Source: Roseateles sp. YR242
Lineage (GTDB): Bacteria > Pseudomonadota > Gammaproteobacteria > Burkholderiales > Burkholderiaceae_C
Assembly: GCF_900109745.1 (NCBI RefSeq)
Contig: NZ_FOAV01000001.1
Span: forward strand, 124,001 to 188,000
Length of the DNA: 64,000 nucleotides
Direction of reading: 5' to 3'
The position numbers and the translations under genes were made by a program. Shown here one piece after another: positions 25,797 through 34,471 of this stretch. The first letter of the stretch is position 1; each line of letters begins with the position of its first letter. Below the pieces are notes generated by a model. It saw nothing but the letters and a program-made list of their open reading frames with translations, ran no database searches and was not told where the DNA came from.

Positions 25797-27161
25797 ATGG
25801 ACACCCGCCGCTTCCTGCAGACCAAGATCGCCGGCATGGCTGCCCGGATGAGCCGGCTGGCGCGGATCGACAATGCCTTTGTCGGCCTGCGTCCGCAGGA
25901 CCAGCCCTACGCACCATCGCCCGAGCACTTCCGCGTGGCCAACCAGCGGCTCTCCCGGGTGGAGCAACGCATTCGCGGGCGTTTCTCGCAGCTGCGCCAG
26001 AACTGGCGCGAGCAGCCGGCGCAGCGCACGCTGGTGGACATGGCGCTGGTGGAGCGGGAGCTGGACCGTGCACGGCGGCTGTTCGGCATGTTCTACGAAG
26101 TCTTCGCCCAACGCGGCACCAGCTTCGGCCCTTCGCTCAGCGCGCACGACACCATTGCGCAGGACTGTTATGTCGCGGTTCGCGAGGCTGCACCGCGCAT
26201 CTTCGACGGCCCCTTGCTCAAGCCGGTCTGCTACATGGAGCACGGCTATTCACCGGCCACCATGCGTCGCGGTGTGGCGCTTTCCCGGCTGCTGGGCGAG
26301 GCCAACCCCTTTCCGCTGATCCGCATCCCCTGGGACCGGGACCAGCCCTGGCAGAGCGTCTTCCTGCACGAGGTGGCGCACAACCTGCAGGCCGATCTGG
26401 GCATCTGGCAGGAGAACCGGCAGGCGGTGGTGCGGCGCATCATGGGCCAGTTGCGCGACCCCTTCCTGGCCTCCGTCTACGGGCGTTGGCACAAGGAGAT
26501 CTTCGCGGACCTGGCCGCCATCTTGCTGGGGGGCCCGGCTGCAGCCTGGGGCATGGCGGACTTCCTGGCGCATCCGGCGCCGCGCACCATGACCTACCGC
26601 CCGGGTGGCGCCCATCCCACGGCATACCTGCGGGTCTACCTGCTGGCGGAAATGATGCGCCGCCTGGGCTTCACCCGCGACGCCACCCGGCTGCTGCGGG
26701 TGTGGCAGGCCCTGTACCGCCGTGATGGACCCAACCGCATTCCCCCCGCGCTGATGCGCAGCGTGCCGCGCCTGGTGCCGGAGGTGGTGGACGAGATTGC
26801 CTTCCAGACCCGTCGCAATCTGGCGCAGCGTGCCCTGGTGGACGTGATTCCATTCCGGCGCGAAGACGAAGACGCCATCCTTGCAGGCGCGGCGGCGCTG
26901 CGCGAGGGACGAACTCCGGCGCTGCCGCCCCGCCACCTGGTCAGCGCAGCCCATTACGCCCTGGATGGCGGGCGGGTGATCCCCACTGAGCTCGCGCAGC
27001 GCGTGACCCGCCAGCTCATCGCCATCGGGCGGGACAGCCAGGCGGCTGCCATGGCGGCTGGCGGCGCAGCCCGTGCCGGCCGGCTACCGATGCCCTCGAC
27101 CGCTGCTGCGCCCGTCTTGCGACGCGGTGGCGCCACCCCTTCACAAGCCCTTGCTGCCTGA
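25797..27161 (+). CDS. Unknown cluster gene 3: putative zinc metallopeptidase (HEVAH)
   Basis: A 454-residue protein with a zinc-peptidase signature near residue 190: FLHEVAHNLQADLGIW (HExxH). About 40 residues later comes WHKEIFADLAAILLGG, which supplies a plausible third ligand as in gluzincins (Glu plus nearby Asp). No signal peptide or membrane segment. N-terminal helices (RVEQRIRGRFSQLRQNWREQ) precede the catalytic part. The C-terminal 120 residues are Ala/Arg-rich and probably flexible (AAMAAGGAARAGRLPMP). The substrate might be another protein of the cluster. Peptidase family not identified. Confidence 0.78.
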   Translation: MDTRRFLQTKIAGMAARMSRLARIDNAFVGLRPQDQPYAPSPEHFRVANQRLSRVEQRIRGRFSQLRQNWREQPAQRTLVDMALVERELDRARRLFGMFYEVFAQRGTSFGPSLSAHDTIAQDCYVAVREAAPRIFDGPLLKPVCYMEHGYSPATMRRGVALSRLLGEANPFPLIRIPWDRDQPWQSVFLHEVAHNLQADLGIWQENRQAVVRRIMGQLRDPFLASVYGRWHKEIFADLAAILLGGPAAAWGMADFLAHPAPRTMTYRPGGAHPTAYLRVYLLAEMMRRLGFTRDATRLLRVWQALYRRDGPNRIPPALMRSVPRLVPEVVDEIAFQTRRNLAQRALVDVIPFRREDEDAILAGAAALREGRTPALPPRHLVSAAHYALDGGRVIPTELAQRVTRQLIAIGRDSQAAAMAAGGAARAGRLPMPSTAAAPVLRRGGATPSQALAA

Positions 27162-27195
27162 TGGCCGCCAACGATCCACCCCACCGAGGTGAACC

Positions 27196-29136
27196 ATGCC
27201 CACACCCTTGATTTCCTCCTCTGATCCGAAGGCCCACAGCAACGCCATCGACAATCTGCTGCGCCGGGAGTTGAAGGTCGGCGACCCCAGCGACCCGACG
27301 CAGATTGCCCGCGCGCTGGCGGACCGCTATCAGGCCAGCCCGCGCGCCCAGGCCATCGACGGTGAATCCCGGGGGCTGCCTTTCCTGCAGACGCCCATTG
27401 TTCGGCCCACCGGCGTGCAGACGCAGACTGCGAGCGACATTGACCTGGAGCAGGCCCGCAGCGATGTGGAGGCCGACATGACCGAGCTGCTGCGTTCCAC
27501 CTACAGCAAGGACATCCGTCCGGAGCTGGAGGGTTGGCAGAACATCATCCAGCGCTCCATCGATGAAGGCGTGGCCTGTTCCCGCATGGGGCTGGACCCG
27601 CAGCGGCGCGACACCGCCTTTGCCATGCGCCGCCAGTTGGGCGAATACGCCCGTCTCTCCCGCCTCATTGGTGCGTTGGAGCCGGAGCTCAACCGCAACT
27701 TCCGCGCACTGGCGCTCAGCCTGGACGAGGTCAGCGCGGTGTTGCTGGTGCTGATGGGCGAATCCATGGCCAACATCGGTTTCTCGGGCGGCCGCTTCCT
27801 TCTGCAGGTCTCCTATGCCGAGCTGCAGGCCCGGCGTGATGCCGTGCTCAATGCCTTGCGCCTGGTGGACGGTTCTGGCGGCATGTCGGCCCAGCCGGGC
27901 ACCTGGCCACGGGGGCTGCGGGCCTACCGCACGCTGAGCCAGCAGTTCGAGGCCAATGGCCAGGGGGATCTGCGCTCGCTGATGAGCGAATCCGAGATGA
28001 GCCGGACGCTGGACCAGCTGGTGCAGCTGGCCAGCGGTGGCACGCCGTACGGCCTTCGTTCCATCGGGGCATCTGCGTGGGCGCCCATCAACCGGCTCTA
28101 CCGTTTTGTGCAGATCACGCTGCAGCCCGTGGCGCGCAGTTCACCGGAGCTGGCGGCGCTGCATGAAGCCATGATGCTGTTCCTGGGGGGCTTTGCGCAG
28201 GCGGGTGGCTTCCGGCTGCTGCGCGTGGCGCGGCCGACGGTGCTGAACTACGGCCTCTACGGCTCCTCCACCATCAGCCGGGCGGAGTTGCGGTTGATGG
28301 AACTGGTGAACCTGCGCGGTTCCCTGGCGCGGGTGCTGGACAACCTGACGCAATGTGCCTGCGACGAAAACCGTGTCCTCACGCAGTCGGTGCTGGACAG
28401 CATTCTCTTCTCGCTGGACCGAGCCATCGACTACTACTGCGTGGGCAACGACACGGAGGACTTTGGTGTGCCGGAGGCGCGTGCGGCGGCCTACAGCCTG
28501 CTGCTGGACACCCTGCTGCCGAATTCGGCCGCCTACCCGCTGCCGGGTCTGGGGTCGGCGGCACTGGGTGCGACGCAGAACTGGCCATGGCAGCCCACGC
28601 CGACTTCCCCGGCGATTCCACGCCCGGCGTATCTGGGGGACTATGTCCCGCCGAACACTGGCAAACCTCAGCCCATCACCGATTTGCTGGACAACCTGCG
28701 AGGGCTGTTGCGGCCGCGGCCCACCGGCATGTACCTGCAGGCAGCCTGGTGGGAAAGCGGGAACACGCAGACGCGCTTCAACCGCTGGGTGCATGGGGAC
28801 GAGGACTGGACGGCGGGGGGTGGCTCGGGCTACAGCTTTGGCCGGATCATGAAAGAGGAGCTGGCCCTGATCAAGCAGACCGACCAGGAATGGCGGTCGG
28901 TGGTCAGCCAGATGACGACTGGCTACATCAGCATGGACCGGGTGTTCCACAACCCGGGCACGCCCAGCGAGGACAGTGGGTGCCTGAGCCTGATGGTGGA
29001 CCGTGCGATCGGTTTCCTGTCTGCGGCGACGGCTGGCATTCCAAACGCCGAGATTCCTTTCGACAGCTCGCCCACGCCATTGCGCATTCCGCCGCATTAC
29101 GAGGAATCGCTGGAAGTCATTGCGCTCAAGCCCTGA
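27196..29136 (+). CDS. Unknown cluster gene 4: large soluble protein
   Basis: A 646-residue protein with no signal peptide or clear membrane helix. The N-terminal 70 residues are Ser/Pro/Asp-rich. The region 80-330 is helical (DVEADMTELLRSTYSKDI, FAMRRQLGEYARLSRLIGA). The middle contains FRLLRVARPTVLNYGLYGSS and a cysteine pair (TQCACDEN). The last third is Trp/Tyr-rich (YLQAAWWESGNTQTRFNRW, GDEDWTAGGGSGYSFGR). ATG 27196 follows GAGGTGAACC. It is the largest member of the cluster and may be its main structural or scaffold protein, but that is only a guess from size. No family recognised. Confidence 0.75.
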   Translation: MPTPLISSSDPKAHSNAIDNLLRRELKVGDPSDPTQIARALADRYQASPRAQAIDGESRGLPFLQTPIVRPTGVQTQTASDIDLEQARSDVEADMTELLRSTYSKDIRPELEGWQNIIQRSIDEGVACSRMGLDPQRRDTAFAMRRQLGEYARLSRLIGALEPELNRNFRALALSLDEVSAVLLVLMGESMANIGFSGGRFLLQVSYAELQARRDAVLNALRLVDGSGGMSAQPGTWPRGLRAYRTLSQQFEANGQGDLRSLMSESEMSRTLDQLVQLASGGTPYGLRSIGASAWAPINRLYRFVQITLQPVARSSPELAALHEAMMLFLGGFAQAGGFRLLRVARPTVLNYGLYGSSTISRAELRLMELVNLRGSLARVLDNLTQCACDENRVLTQSVLDSILFSLDRAIDYYCVGNDTEDFGVPEARAAAYSLLLDTLLPNSAAYPLPGLGSAALGATQNWPWQPTPTSPAIPRPAYLGDYVPPNTGKPQPITDLLDNLRGLLRPRPTGMYLQAAWWESGNTQTRFNRWVHGDEDWTAGGGSGYSFGRIMKEELALIKQTDQEWRSVVSQMTTGYISMDRVFHNPGTPSEDSGCLSLMVDRAIGFLSAATAGIPNAEIPFDSSPTPLRIPPHYEESLEVIALKP

Positions 29137-29195
29137 CCCTGCGGCTCTGCTGTTCCCAGCGACTTCATTGATTGACACCTACCAGGAGCACCGCC

Positions 29196-29918
29196 ATGCC
29201 CAGCATCCGGTTGACCCCCTTGCAGCCCACCTCCTTCGACCTCTGGCGAGAGCGCGTGCTGACGGTACCGCGAAGGACCCTGCTCCAGGAGGTCACGCTT
29301 GAGCGTGATGCCGCGAGCGGCACGTTCCGCACCTTGGCCGATCGGCTGGTGGGGGATGACGACACCCGGACGCTGGTGGGCGAGCTGGGCAAGCTGTCGG
29401 TGGTGCTGAACACCTTGCTGGCTGATCAGCGCAGCGGGTTCAGCGTTGGCATCGGCCAGAGCTCGGCGGACATCCGTGCGGCCTTGTCCGAGGACGGGGC
29501 GATGGCCAGGGCGATCAATGACTGTGCCACGGCCATTGCCCAGCTGGACGTGGAGGAACCGGCGGAGCCGACGGATCCGGACGTGCCGAGCGAGGCGGGC
29601 ATTCCGAATGCGGACGGGATGATTGTCTTGCGGGGGCTGGATCTGGTGCGAGAGCCGTTGCTGGCCACCGGGGTGAGTGCCACCAAGGTCAATCGGCAGT
29701 TGGCCGACTGGTTGAAGTCGGCGCAGAGTCTGGCGGCGCTGGAGGTTCTGGTGCTGCGGGGTGACCCATGGGCCCACCGCTACAGCGCCATTGGGGATGC
29801 ATTCACCCGGACCACGAACGGGGTTGACGAGGACGAGCGTCGCGAGCGCCTGGGGCAACTTGTGGCGTTGGAGTTCGACGTGACTCACGCGTTGTTGGTG
29901 GGTGGTGGCGTGGGGTGA
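29196..29918 (+). CDS. Unknown cluster gene 5
   Basis: A 240-residue acidic soluble protein. ATG 29196 is chosen because CCAGGAGCACCGCC lies directly upstream; an in-frame ATG 24 nt earlier lacks a site. Features: an N-terminal ITxLQPTSFDLWRERVL-like opening (RLTPLQPTSFDLWRERVL), a GTFRTLADRLVGDDDTRTL segment, a Glu/Pro/Asp hinge (EEPAEPTDPDVPSEAG) near residue 125, and a helical C-terminal domain. Spacing to the upstream stop is 59 nt. Family not recognised. Confidence 0.7.
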   Translation: MPSIRLTPLQPTSFDLWRERVLTVPRRTLLQEVTLERDAASGTFRTLADRLVGDDDTRTLVGELGKLSVVLNTLLADQRSGFSVGIGQSSADIRAALSEDGAMARAINDCATAIAQLDVEEPAEPTDPDVPSEAGIPNADGMIVLRGLDLVREPLLATGVSATKVNRQLADWLKSAQSLAALEVLVLRGDPWAHRYSAIGDAFTRTTNGVDEDERRERLGQLVALEFDVTHALLVGGGVG

Positions 29919-30051
29919 TGCCGCTGCGTCAAAGTTTCAAGACATTGCGAGCGGTCATCAACAGCGACGGACGGCCAAGGACAGCGTCGCCAAGCGCCCG
30001 GCAGTGTGTTTTATTGCCAACCCTCTGTACCGGCCACATCAGGAGTGCAAG

Positions 30052-31134
30052 ATGAGCTTCCAGACTACCGAAACCATTCAGCGCCTGTGGGAGACCTTCC
30101 TGCAGGAGCAGGTGGCCGGCCTGCCGCCTGAAGAGCGCGGCGCGCTTTCCACGCAGTTCGAGCAACGCTTCGGCGAGTTGCTGGGCAAGTCGGCGGGGGA
30201 CAGCGACACCGGCTTTTTTGACTTGTTGGGCATGGGGCCGCAGGGCAATGTGGGCTTCGACAAGATCGCGTATCCGTACGTGACGCCGGACTTTGATGAT
30301 GCGGTGGTGCCGAGCCAGCTGCATGCGGCGGCGGAGCTGTACTTCATCTATCAGCACGAGCGGATGAAGATCTTTGAGGTGGTGGAGACGCTGTTGCGGT
30401 TGTTCCGGCTGGGCAAGATGCGCATTCAGCGCGGGCCGGGCGCACGGGGGCTGTATTTGCTGGAGAAGTGGAAGCCGCTGCGTTATACGCGCAATGACCG
30501 GATGATTGCTTACCGGCGGGCGTTCAATTACGGGACGGCGCAGCCGCCGGCGGGGGCGGTGGTGAACCGCAACTTCCATCGGCAGGTGGTGGGGTTCATG
30601 GTGGCGGTGGGGCAATACTTCCGGGACTTGCTGATTGGCGAGGTGATCCGGGGTGGGCAGTTGATTGATCAGCGGCCATTCGGGAGTGTGGGGACGATCC
30701 AGCGGATCGGGCTGGATCTGCGGTATGCATTGGATCGGTCGACGTACGGCAACATCTTTGCGTTGGCGATGGAGACGGGGCACTACTTGATCCAGGTGTT
30801 GAAGCTGCTGGATGCACCGGACATCAAGAAGGCGTTTGATGCCAACACCAAATGGGATGTGGTGGAGATTGTTTCCAACCGCTATCTCGGGGGTGTGGCT
30901 GAGCCTTCGCAGCGGGCCAAGATGGCGGAAAGTGGGCGTCGGGTTTTGCAGTTTGTGGCGGACAACGACTTCAAGACAGCGGTGGATCCGATCCTGTTCC
31001 AGAACGTGGTTCGTCCTATGGGGGCGCATGCTGAAGCCTGGATCGCGGCTTATCGAATGACGCCAGAAGGACGTGGGTTCCCGGGGGTGACGCCTGCTCT
31101 GCAAAGCGTGCTCGGTGTTCCGCAGGCGGCTTGA
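30052..31134 (+). CDS. Unknown cluster gene 6
   Basis: A 360-residue protein beginning MSFQTTETIQRLWETFLQEQ after AGGAGTGCAAG. The body is helical and rich in aromatic and basic residues: AAELYFIYQHERMKIFEVVE, RLFRLGKMRIQRGPGARGLY, NYGTAQPPAGAVVNRNFHRQ. The conserved-looking RMIAYRRAFNYG and FRDLLIGEVIRGGQLIDQRP segments suggest a compact fold. No signal peptide. The 133-bp gap upstream could carry an internal promoter but shows no clear one. Wobble-position G is unusually high in the middle of the gene (runs of GTGGTGGGG-type codons) compared with neighbours. Family not recognised. Confidence 0.72.
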   Translation: MSFQTTETIQRLWETFLQEQVAGLPPEERGALSTQFEQRFGELLGKSAGDSDTGFFDLLGMGPQGNVGFDKIAYPYVTPDFDDAVVPSQLHAAAELYFIYQHERMKIFEVVETLLRLFRLGKMRIQRGPGARGLYLLEKWKPLRYTRNDRMIAYRRAFNYGTAQPPAGAVVNRNFHRQVVGFMVAVGQYFRDLLIGEVIRGGQLIDQRPFGSVGTIQRIGLDLRYALDRSTYGNIFALAMETGHYLIQVLKLLDAPDIKKAFDANTKWDVVEIVSNRYLGGVAEPSQRAKMAESGRRVLQFVADNDFKTAVDPILFQNVVRPMGAHAEAWIAAYRMTPEGRGFPGVTPALQSVLGVPQAA

Positions 31135-31230
31135 ATTCCGGGCCTGGGCTCCTTTTGTGTTCCGGTGTGCTGACTGGGTCTTTTTTAGTGCCCTTCGCTG
31201 GAAGTGGGGGACTGGGGGGGGCATTTGCTC

Positions 31231-31257
31231 CATGCCAGGGCCAGAGGCCCTGGCATG
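31231..31257. repeat. Perfect 12-bp palindrome with 3-nt loop
   Basis: CATGCCAGGGCC and GGCCCTGGCATG flank an AGA loop. The hairpin would be very stable, but no T-run follows on either strand, so it is not a standard intrinsic terminator. Confidence 0.85.
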
Positions 31258-31276
31258 AAGGAAAAGGGTGCCGAAG

Positions 31277-31357
31277 CGGCGCTTTCCACCGCAGGACAAG
31301 GACTGGAGACCGCCGCAGTAAACGGCGCTTTCCAACGCAGGAAACAAGAACAGAGAC
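31277..31357. repeat. Imperfect direct repeat, two copies of about 34 bp
   Basis: The copies start CGGCGCTTTCCACCGCAGGA (31277) and CGGCGCTTTCCAACGCAGGA (31323), 46 bp apart, and both end in GAGAC. They lie 35-115 bp upstream of cluster gene 7. Confidence 0.75.
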
Positions 31358-31391
31358 CCAGGCAGCACTCATTCGCGAAGGCAGAACCACC

Positions 31392-32309
31392 ATGCGGCGC
31401 TCAGATGTTTCGGTGCATGTAGACCAGCGGCGACTACCGTGTGTCCTGGAGCCAGCGCTGCTGCTCACAAACGCGCAGGGCCCGGTGTTGGCGATGCGGC
31501 TTGTCGCGGTTTTCGAGCCATGGCTGACGCGTTCCTTCTGGCAGGCCTTGGACAACAGCGAGCTTCTCACCGGACGCAGCTCGCTCGCCATGGCGCCCAC
31601 CACCCTCACGCTCTCGCCAACCGCAAAGGCAACCACCACCGCGATCAGCCCCTCCGCCCTCACCCGCTGGATCAGTCTGCGCGAGCGGACCGACGAAAGT
31701 GCGTGGGTGCTGCGCTGGGTGGGAGACCGGATCGCGGAATCGCAGCTCCGCGACATTGAAGACCTCAGCCTCTTTGATCAGTTTGAAAGCGTGCAGGCAG
31801 AACTCGAACGCCGCGCCGAACAACATGGCCTGACCATGGGCGCTCCTTGGCGCGGCTTCGATCTCCACCGGGCGGCGCTCGACGCCCTCAGCCTCTCCGC
31901 CGTCCTCGACGGTGCGCTGGTCCTGTGCTCCACCAGCGACGGCCACGAGCCCGCTCCCGTCCTCCTCGCCCGTCAATTGCAATTGACCGTCACCGACGTC
32001 GACAGCCCTGAGGCCGGCACCTCCCTCTTCCCGACCGAACGCCAATTCTTGCGCGAAGCCCTTGCACGCGCCGGCCTGGCCACCCTCACACAGACCCTCC
32101 CACCCCTGGCCGCCCTCCATGTCTGCCTGGAGACCGAACGCCCCACCCCACCCCCCAACGACATCCGTATCGATGCAGAGGCCCACACCCCAGCCATCCC
32201 CAACACCCCCATGGACACGGACCTCGACACCCACCTCTTCGCCGTCACGCCAGACTTCGATCCACCCGACCCGTGGCAGCACGCCAGGATCTGGTGGTAC
32301 CGGCTCTGA
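31392..32309 (+). CDS. Unknown cluster gene 7
   Basis: A 305-residue protein from ATG 31392. The N-terminal half is hydrophobic and Thr/Ser-rich but lacks a signal peptide (LEPALLLTNAQGPVLAMRLV, LTLSPTAKATTTAISPSALT). The middle is acidic-helical (DLSLFDQFESVQAELERRAE). The C-terminal 60 residues are Pro/Thr/Asp-rich and end DPWQHARIWWYRL, an aromatic terminus. Its stop is 34 nt before the DUF4438 gene. It opens after the repeat-bearing leader, so it may have separate control from the first six genes. Family not recognised. Confidence 0.7.
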   Translation: MRRSDVSVHVDQRRLPCVLEPALLLTNAQGPVLAMRLVAVFEPWLTRSFWQALDNSELLTGRSSLAMAPTTLTLSPTAKATTTAISPSALTRWISLRERTDESAWVLRWVGDRIAESQLRDIEDLSLFDQFESVQAELERRAEQHGLTMGAPWRGFDLHRAALDALSLSAVLDGALVLCSTSDGHEPAPVLLARQLQLTVTDVDSPEAGTSLFPTERQFLREALARAGLATLTQTLPPLAALHVCLETERPTPPPNDIRIDAEAHTPAIPNTPMDTDLDTHLFAVTPDFDPPDPWQHARIWWYRL

Positions 32310-32343
32310 GCGCACCACCCCACCCCGGCCACGGAGAAACACC

Positions 32344-33423
32344 ATGTGGAGCGACAGCGAACCCACCCCCACCCCGCAACGCCCCGATACACCCGCCAGC
32401 GGGCCACGCATCAACACCAGCGAACTGGTGATCGTGTCCGTACAAGGCCAGATCGCCCATCCCGTCGCAGGTGCCACCCCCTACCGAATCGGCCATGACG
32501 GCGTCCCGCGCGTCCTGCCCGGCACCGGTGGCATCGTGCTCAACCAGCGAATCGGCGACCTCTGCGTCGGCCTGGCCGGTGACCACATCGAGCCGGGGGT
32601 CTCCCTGCACAACAACAACCGTGAAGTCATCGGCCCGCGTGACGGCCCCAACAACGCGCTGATCACCTACGCCTGCGTCGGCAACGTCGCCGAGGTATTG
32701 AATGGCCGCTGCATCGGCCGCCGTGGCCTCGTCACCGGCAAGCACGGCGGCGTCAACCACGTGATGGTCGACTTCCCCACCCCCATCCTCGCGCGCCTGT
32801 CCATCGGCGACCGCATCAGCATCCGCTCCCACGGCCTGGGACTTCGGTTCCTGCAATACCCACAGATCGAGGTGATGAACTGCGACCCGGCCTTGATCGG
32901 CCGCTGGGGCCTGATCGAACGCGATGGCCGCCTCCACGTGCCCGTCACCCACCTGGTGCCCGCCCGCTTGATGGGCTCCGGCCTCGGCAAGAACACCGCC
33001 TGGCGCGGTGACTACGACATCCAGCTGTCCGACCGCCCCAGCCGCGAACGCTGGAAGCTCACCAGCCTGCGCTTCGGCGACCTGGTCGCCATCGTCGGCG
33101 CCGACGTACGCCGCGGGCCCATCTATCGCGAGAGCCGCGTCACCATCGGTGTGATCGTGCACGGGGATTCCACCGTGTCCGGCCACGGCCCCGGCGTCAC
33201 GCCACTGCTGACCGGTCCCGCCGCCTGCCTGCGCCCGCTGCTGCGGCCCAGCGCCAACCTGGCCGAAGTCTTTCAGGTGCGCCGCGCCCAGCCTCCCCGG
33301 CCCCAGCGCCTGCTGGTGGAGCGCGACCCGCGCAGACGGTCATGCCCGCCCGCGAGCGCCCCCGGCCCCCGGCTGGCCTTCGAGACCGAAGCGGCAGATG
33401 CCGCCCACGACGATGGCCCTTGA
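32344..33423 (+). CDS. Unknown cluster gene 8: DUF4438 protein
   Basis: A 359-residue protein. From residue 22 it follows the DUF4438 pattern: NTSELVIVSVQGQIAHPVAG, YRIGHDGVPRVLPGTGGIVL, then GDHIEPGVSLHNNN and GKHGGVNHVMVDFP. DUF4438 proteins have a known fold (solved from Thermotoga) but no assigned function. N-terminal Pro-rich (about 20 residues) and C-terminal Arg/Pro-rich (about 50 residues, RRAQPPRPQRLL) extensions are extra to the domain. The ATG at 32344 follows GGAGAAACACC. It is the only cluster member with a recognisable domain besides the HExxH protein. Confidence 0.82.
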   Translation: MWSDSEPTPTPQRPDTPASGPRINTSELVIVSVQGQIAHPVAGATPYRIGHDGVPRVLPGTGGIVLNQRIGDLCVGLAGDHIEPGVSLHNNNREVIGPRDGPNNALITYACVGNVAEVLNGRCIGRRGLVTGKHGGVNHVMVDFPTPILARLSIGDRISIRSHGLGLRFLQYPQIEVMNCDPALIGRWGLIERDGRLHVPVTHLVPARLMGSGLGKNTAWRGDYDIQLSDRPSRERWKLTSLRFGDLVAIVGADVRRGPIYRESRVTIGVIVHGDSTVSGHGPGVTPLLTGPAACLRPLLRPSANLAEVFQVRRAQPPRPQRLLVERDPRRRSCPPASAPGPRLAFETEAADAAHDDGP

Positions 33424-33532
33424 ACACGCGCCAGCAGGCAGGCACGCACCGCACAAACGAGCGGTCCCACCGATCAATCACTCCAGGAGCTTTCCATGCG
33501 CCCTGCGTCCTTCCACCGCCACCTGTCCGGCC

Positions 33533-33560
33533 CGCACCCGGCCGCATTCTTCCGGGTGCG
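33533..33560. terminator. Hairpin between convergent genes
   Basis: A 9-bp perfect stem, CGCACCCGG pairing with CCGGGTGCG, with a 10-nt loop. It lies between the end of the DUF4438 gene (plus) and the end of ssuB (minus). T-runs are poor on both sides, so it is at best a bidirectional hairpin terminator candidate. Confidence 0.45.
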
Positions 33561-33565
33561 TTCGT

Positions 33566-34471
33566 TCAGATCGCCCAGCGGAACTGCGGTGCCGGGATCG
33601 GCGCGGGTTCCCGCGTCGGTTCCGCATCCGTGGTGTCCGGTGCCTGCAGCACTCGATCCAGCAGCCGTTGCTCCAACGCCGCAAAAGCGGCGTCCCGCAC
33701 ACGCGGACGAGGCAGATCGATGCGCAGGTCCAGCGCGAGCTGCCCTTCCTCGATCAGCAGCACCCGATCTGCCAAGGCGACGGCCTCGGCCACGTCGTGC
33801 GTGACCAGCACCGCCGTGAACCCCTGCCGCAGCCACAGCCGTTCGATCAACCGCTGCATCTCGATGCGGGTCAGCGCATCCAGCGCGCCCAGCGGTTCGT
33901 CCAGCAACAACAAGCGCGGCGTATGCACCAGCGCCCGCGCCAACGCCACACGCTGACGCTGGCCACCAGACAGCCGAGCCGGCCATTCCTTGCCCCGGTC
34001 GGCCAGCCCCACCTGCGCCAACGCGGCCGCCGCACGGTCCCTGGCTTCCCGGCCCTCCAGGCCGAGCGCCACGTTGTCCTGCACACGGGCCCACGGCAGC
34101 AGGCGCGCGTCCTGGAACATGAACCGCAGGTCCTTCACCGCCCCCGCATCCAGTTCCCCCGTGCTGGGCTTCTCCAGCCCGGCCAGCAGCCGCAGCAAGG
34201 TGCTCTTGCCACAGCCGCTGCGGCCAATCACCGCCACAAACTCCCCGGCACGGATGTCCAGGTCCAACCCGGCCAGCACCTCGCGCTCACCAAAGGACTT
34301 GCCCAGCCCCCGCAATCGGATCGGCTCCCCGCCGGCCGGGCCAGCCCGCTCCAGCACCGGCGCCTGCGCCGGCGCGGGGGTGGAGGCCGGTGCCGCCTGG
34401 CGGCGAATACGCGGCGCATGCGCCCCGCCATGCACTTCCACAAGAACGTCGATGTCGGTCATGGTCATCAT
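33566..34471 (-). CDS. ssuB: Aliphatic sulfonate ABC transporter ATP-binding protein
   Basis: A 301-residue ABC ATPase: Walker [11 protein letters not shown] loop [10 protein letters not shown], signature [15 protein letters not shown], Walker [13 protein letters not shown] and switch LVTHDVAEA are all intact. It energises sulfonate import with the adjacent permease. The N-terminal 50 residues are an added Ala/Pro linker ([20 protein letters not shown]) before the ATPase core. The ATG at 34471 overlaps the ssuC stop by 4 nt. It is the last gene of ssuEADCB. Confidence 0.93.
   Translation of the reverse strand: MMTMTDIDVLVEVHGGAHAPRIRRQAAPASTPAPAQAPVLERAGPAGGEPIRLRGLGKSFGEREVLAGLDLDIRAGEFVAVIGRSGCGKSTLLRLLAGLEKPSTGELDAGAVKDLRFMFQDARLLPWARVQDNVALGLEGREARDRAAAALAQVGLADRGKEWPARLSGGQRQRVALARALVHTPRLLLLDEPLGALDALTRIEMQRLIERLWLRQGFTAVLVTHDVAEAVALADRVLLIEEGQLALDLRIDLPRPRVRDAAFAALEQRLLDRVLQAPDTTDAEPTREPAPIPAPQFRWAI

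Larger units (their letters stand above)
31135..31391. other. Leader region with palindrome and direct repeat inside unknown cluster
   Basis: A 257-bp gap between cluster genes 6 and 7. It carries a perfect 12-bp inverted repeat at 31231-31257 and a 34-bp imperfect direct repeat (31277-31310 and 31323-31357). No credible gene lies here. A processing site, attenuator or protein-binding region is possible. Confidence 0.5.

Noticed and set aside
31231-31257. Intrinsic terminator inside the unknown cluster
   Set aside because: The hairpin is perfect but no T-run follows on either strand, so it is listed as a repeat instead.
33496-33804. Possible ninth cluster gene starting ATG 33496 behind CCAGGAGC
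   Set aside because: The ribosome site is good, but the 102-codon frame runs antisense into ssuB and is Pro/Arg/Ala-rich. At most it is the truncated start of a lost gene.
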